A program made the translations under genes and the position numbers. Below are positions 60,294 to 64,000 of a stretch of 64,000 nt of DNA, piece after piece; position 1 is the first letter of the stretch; each line of letters begins with the position of its first letter. This stretch comes from Macrotrachela quadricornifera. Lineage: Eukaryota > Rotifera > Eurotatoria > Philodinida > Philodinidae. Under the pieces are notes generated by a model. That model saw only the letters and a list, made by a program, of their open reading frames with translations. It was not told where the DNA came from and did no database searches. The stretch is from NCBI GenBank assembly GCA_022393335.1, contig JAJEKB010021035.1, positions 3,353 through 67,352 of the forward strand. Reading direction: 5' to 3'.

Positions 60294-61066
60294 AAAAACT
60301 CAATCACGAATTTTAGACTCAAAATTTGCATTTGAATAGTTTTAGAAAGGTTATTTAACTCAATACTAACAAATAAAATAAATAGAATGATTTACGCTGG
60401 TCTCAGAAAGGCAGTTTTAATACTCTGTTTGATTTCCCAATTGACATAGATATCTTTACTGTATGTTATTTTTCGTTTTTGTTTGCAGGAAATAAACGAT
60501 GTTCACAGAGAGATGTGTGAAAAGAAAAACAAATTGATAAGAATGAATGATACACAACTCCGCTCTAGTTATATGTGATGATTAGTTATTTTTCCTTTGT
60601 CACTTCTGCTCAACAATAGGTATCTTATGCTTAATTTATAATGTTGACTGTTTAATACAATAAAACATGCTTGCAGAGCCATGAGACAAATCTTTTAGGA
60701 ATAGATCTCTAAGAATTATAGAAAAACAGATTCTCTAGATCAAATATTTTCCTCTATATAAAAAGGTTGAATATTAGGACCGCCACTGCGTGTGTTAAGA
60801 ACGCTTTCTCAGCCAATCAACGTTTCTTCTAGTGTTGAAGAACTCTTCTTTGTTATTTTAGTTTCTCAGAGAAAATCTCCAAGTATATCCCAGGACTTTC
60901 AATGAAATTTATGTGCATTTGTCAAGTCAAGGATACCTATCTTAGGTAGAAAACAATTAGCAGCTATTGTTGTGAGGGCTGGACAACATCCCCAAAAGTC
61001 GTGAAATTGTTCCATTTTCGGCAGAAATGCTTTACCCCCACAGAGTCAAGAAGAAATGCTTCATTA
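60294..61066. other. 3' flank of the vWA gene, no gene
   Basis: AATAAA signals at about 60371 fit the vWA transcript end. The rest is unrecognised and leads into the tandem array. Confidence 0.45.
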
Positions 61067-62185
61067 AAACAATTCCAGAAATTAATGGTATTGTCTTTCA
61101 CCCAAAGAAGAATTTCAAGCAGAATCCCATACTGGCTAAGAGCAGTCATAAAAATTCTAGTAGAACTCGAACATCCATATCTGTCTTGACAAGCAGAAAT
61201 TTGAAAGACATAGTTAGATATTCATCATTATACTTTTTCATCCTAAGGGAAGTCTCAAGCAGAAATCTATTTTTATCAATAGAAACGAAAATAATTCTAG
61301 GAGAAATATAACAACCATTTCTCCTCCCATAAGTAGAAGTGTAAAAGACATAACGAGATATTCATCATTATTCTTTTTTATCCTAAGGGAAGTCTCAAGC
61401 AGAAATGGATTTTTATTAGCAGAAACGAAAACAATTTCAGTAGAAATCAAACAATCTTTTCTTCTCTCACAAGCAGAAGTCCAAAAGACATAGTAAGATA
61501 TTCATCATTTTACTTTTTCATGCTAAGGAGACTTTCAAGCAGAAATGGATTTTTACCAACAGAAACGAAAACAATTCTAGGAGAAATATAACAAACATTT
61601 CTCCTCTCATAAGGAGAAGTGTAAAAGACATAGTTAGATATTCATCTTTTTACTTTTTCATCCTGAGGCGACTCTCAAGCAGAAATCGATTTTTATCAAT
61701 AGAAACGAAACCAATTCTAGAAGAAATATAACAACCATTTCTCCTCTCATAAGTAGAAGTGTAAAAGACATAGTAAGATATTCATCATTTTACATTTTCA
61801 TGCTAAGGAGACTTTCAAGCAGAAATGGATTTTTATCAGCAGAAACGAAAACAATTTCAGTAGAAATCGAACAACCATTTCTCTTCTCACAAGTAGAAAT
61901 TCAAAAAACAGTAAGATATTCATCATTATTCTTTTTCATCCAAAGGGAAGTCTCAAGGAGAAATGGATTTTTATCAGCAGAAACGAGAACAATTTTAGTA
62001 GAAATCGAACAATCATTTCTCCTCTCACAAGTAGAAGTGCAAAAGACATAGTGAGGTATTCATCACCATACTTTTTTATCCTAAGGAGAGTTTCAAGGAG
62101 AATCGAGTTTTTATCAGCTATAACGAAAGTAATTCCAGGAGTCATCAAACATCCAATTTTTCTCTCACAGGTGGAAGTCAATGTA
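61067..62185. repeat. 140-bp tandem repeat array, about eight units
   Basis: The phrase GACATAGTTAGATATTCATC and variants start at 61207, 61347, 61487, 61627, 61767, 61907 and 62045: six units at a spacing of exactly 140 bp, and one of 138 bp due to a small deletion. The first unit (from 61067) and the end (to about 62185) are more diverged. Each unit also has TCTCAAGCAGAAATGGATTT and CAGAAACGAAAACAATT phrases. The period is not a multiple of three, so it is not a protein repeat. It is a minisatellite/satellite-type array. Confidence 0.92.
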
Positions 62186-62549
62186 ATACTTGTAATATAC
62201 AGTCTTGTCTTTATCTACACTCTGGATTTCATTATTTAACAGATATACGAAACAAACTTTTGCTTCACAGCTGGGTCCACACAGAATATCTTTGTTAATT
62301 CGCTTTCTATGAGCTCTTTAGCATCAGATGAATGATGCTTGACCTAACTAAAATGAATCTATATCCTATTGCCATTTATGCTAGAATGCGACTGAGATGA
62401 GCGAACAGAAGTCGAGGAAATTTTTTAAACGAATAGAATATGATAGGATCATGTGGTTCGAAGGGAAGCTAAAATCGTTTTCCTTGATGGTTTTAAAAAA
62501 GGTTTTAATTAGTTGTTAGAAGAGATTCAACTTGATGAGAAGGGTGATG

Positions 62550-62655
62550 GGTACTATCTCTAACATTTGATAAAATAAAATCGAAAATATTTCTCTAGTT
62601 TATATTTTTATTAAATATAATGTGTTCTTTTAGTCATTGCTAAGTATTATTGTAA
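62550..62655. repeat. Diverged copy of the 7.2/8.0-kb foldback arm
   Basis: Shares ACATTTGATAAAATAAAA, then a T/A-rich stretch, AATGTGTTC, CTTTTAGTCA and CTAAGTAT in the same order as 7990-8072. Only one arm was found here. Confidence 0.65.
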
Positions 62656-63144
62656 AAAAAAGTGCTGTCTCAGTAACCATCAAGCACTACCAATCTCAGA
62701 AAAAGTTTATCAAATATCGAAAAGATATAGAATTACCATGCGTTGTACTTGATCATTAATCAATAGTCGAATGATTGGCAGGGAGTACACACAATTTTAC
62801 ATAATATTTATGTGAAATTTTAAAATACTGGGTGAATCGATAGGAAACCAACCACTTTTGTGAAAAATCTTTTTTGTCAATTTTTTTCTTATACTTAGGT
62901 GGGTAGTCGATAGAAAATAGATTTGGCAGAAAAAAATTTCTAGGTAGTAGTTGACATAAGGAAGTTCCAAGGTGCTATCTCGGAACAGCTATGATAATAG
63001 TTGATCACTTCAATTACTCAAATGTTTGAGCGCATATTTTAGGCACGGGTAGATGGATACTAGCCTAGGACAATCCTCAAACAAATTCCAGTTTCGATGA
63101 ATTGTTATCAAAGTATGATATTCTTAAGCAAGACGAAGTGTATG

Positions 63145-63401
63145 TAGGGATGTGCAGTTTCAGTGAGGACACTGAAATACTGACACAGTTATCACCGACA
63201 GTGACGTTCAGTGAACACTGATAACACCAGTGACAGTGCCATTTCAGTGTCAGTGATCACTGACACCGAGTGCCACTGAAGCACTGGTGACGACCTCATC
63301 AGTGTTCACTGAAGCACTGATGAAAGTCGGTGAACCGACAACGTCAGTGACACAGTCTTACACCAACACTGGTGTACACTGATACTGATGTGCACCGACT
63401 T
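63145..63401. repeat. CACTG/CAGTG-rich block, probable hAT-derived end
   Basis: Starts TAGGGATGTGC, like a hAT terminus, then for about 250 bases carries very dense CACTGA, TCAGTG, CAGTGA and CACTG motifs in both orientations. These resemble subterminal transposase-binding repeats. No matching right terminus was found, so it is a truncated or unusual element. Confidence 0.6.
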
Positions 63402-64000
63402 AAATATCTATCCTAATTATTTATAACTCACCTCTGATAAAGTAGGACATCTTGCGGATGGACATCTTAAACAAAAGATGTTTTATTGGATGAGAATTGT
63501 GGTTATAGATAAGAATGCTTTTCTATGTTCTAGAACTATTTATATATACTATACGTCGGGTAATGTTTATCATTTTCTTCTTCGTTTTTCTCTACAATCT
63601 CTTTTCACTTGTGTATAATCCATCGACTCAGGCACCTCTCTCTTTACTGTTTCCACACATACCAAAATAGTAAAAGTGATTGTCCTTAAATAGGGTACGC
63701 TTTTATTTCTTCGTTTAATCTGTATTACTATTATTTTTCTCTGTTTTGTTTTTATTTTATCCAATTTGATCTTTAAAAAAATGTTTTTTTATTTTTCTTT
63801 GCTCAAGCTATTTCTTCTTTATATTTCTATGTTAGGTATTTTTGTTGTGATTAATTTAAGTTTGTCTTTTTGACATTATTTATCGTTGAAGATGTTCCTT
63901 TTTCTTCGGATTATGCATAACGACACTATCTATCTTCTTGAAGAAATAGCGAAATTGTTTATACATATTATTTTTTTTTGACAGTCTGTTTTATCGTATT
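63402..64000. other. Terminal stretch, no gene recognised
   Basis: T-rich with homopolymer runs and no recognisable frame. The gaps at 62186-62549 and 62656-63144 likewise show nothing supported. Confidence 0.4.

Noticed and set aside
61067..62185. Regular repeats could suggest a CRISPR array
   Set aside because: The whole 140-bp unit repeats, with no unique spacers, and the surroundings are eukaryotic.
61800..62239. Overlapping plus-strand frames in the tandem array
   Set aside because: The 140-bp period shifts frame each unit; the frames exist only because one unit has a small deletion.

Overview
The window looks like nuclear DNA of a bdelloid rotifer (Rotaria/Adineta type). This is inferred from protein style and gene structure, not from a database match. 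The DNA is very A+T-rich. Genes carry short GT..AG introns (mostly 48-90 bp), and the proteins are of kinds expanded in bdelloids: chimeric LDLa/EGF GPCRs, NHL propellers, LamG ectodomains, membrane-anchored pentapeptide-repeat proteins and large orphan membrane proteins. No operons, Shine-Dalgarno sites, tRNAs, rRNAs or CRISPR arrays were seen. Sixteen introns can be drawn with both ends in frame: 13 are phase 1, 3 are phase 0, none is phase 2.

Layout. 1-9 kb: a split gene (membrane-anchor exons near 1.2 kb, two homologous domain exons at 5.6 and 8.6 kb) whose long introns hold a hAT-type MITE (3753-3963) and a foldback repeat (7194-8070). 9-18 kb: a repeat district with no convincing gene, holding a 1.2-kb TIR element and a 2.7-kb foldback element with ACGCGT-rich arrays and a 68-bp palindrome. 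18.7-23.4 kb: an intronless 1595-aa receptor with LDLa and EGF modules and seven membrane segments. 25.1-26.0 kb (minus): a six-repeat NHL propeller broken by a one-base frameshift. 29.7 kb: a second hAT MITE with a perfect 8-bp target duplication.

31-48 kb: a minus-strand pentapeptide-repeat membrane protein, a retroelement-like fragment, an HExxH metallopeptidase, two facing copies of a small coding fragment, a three-exon two-TM/zinc-ribbon protein, a plus-strand LamG membrane protein and a 978-aa orphan membrane protein. 48.5-50.2 kb: a composite repeat with a hAT MITE nested in it. 51.9-60.3 kb: a second pentapeptide-repeat protein carrying an in-frame TGA, a tiny three-exon EF/dockerin-like gene, a 71-aa secreted peptide and a four-exon von Willebrand A protein. 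60.3-64 kb: a 140-bp tandem array, a third copy of the 7.2/8.0-kb repeat and a CACTG/CAGTG-rich block.

Most of the proteins are predicted to be at the cell surface or secreted; the vWA protein and the metallopeptidase lack signal peptides. Nothing indicates a co-regulated pathway. The two pentapeptide proteins are paralogues about 20 kb apart in opposite orientation. All splice junctions were read by eye from frame and consensus; no transcript data were available.
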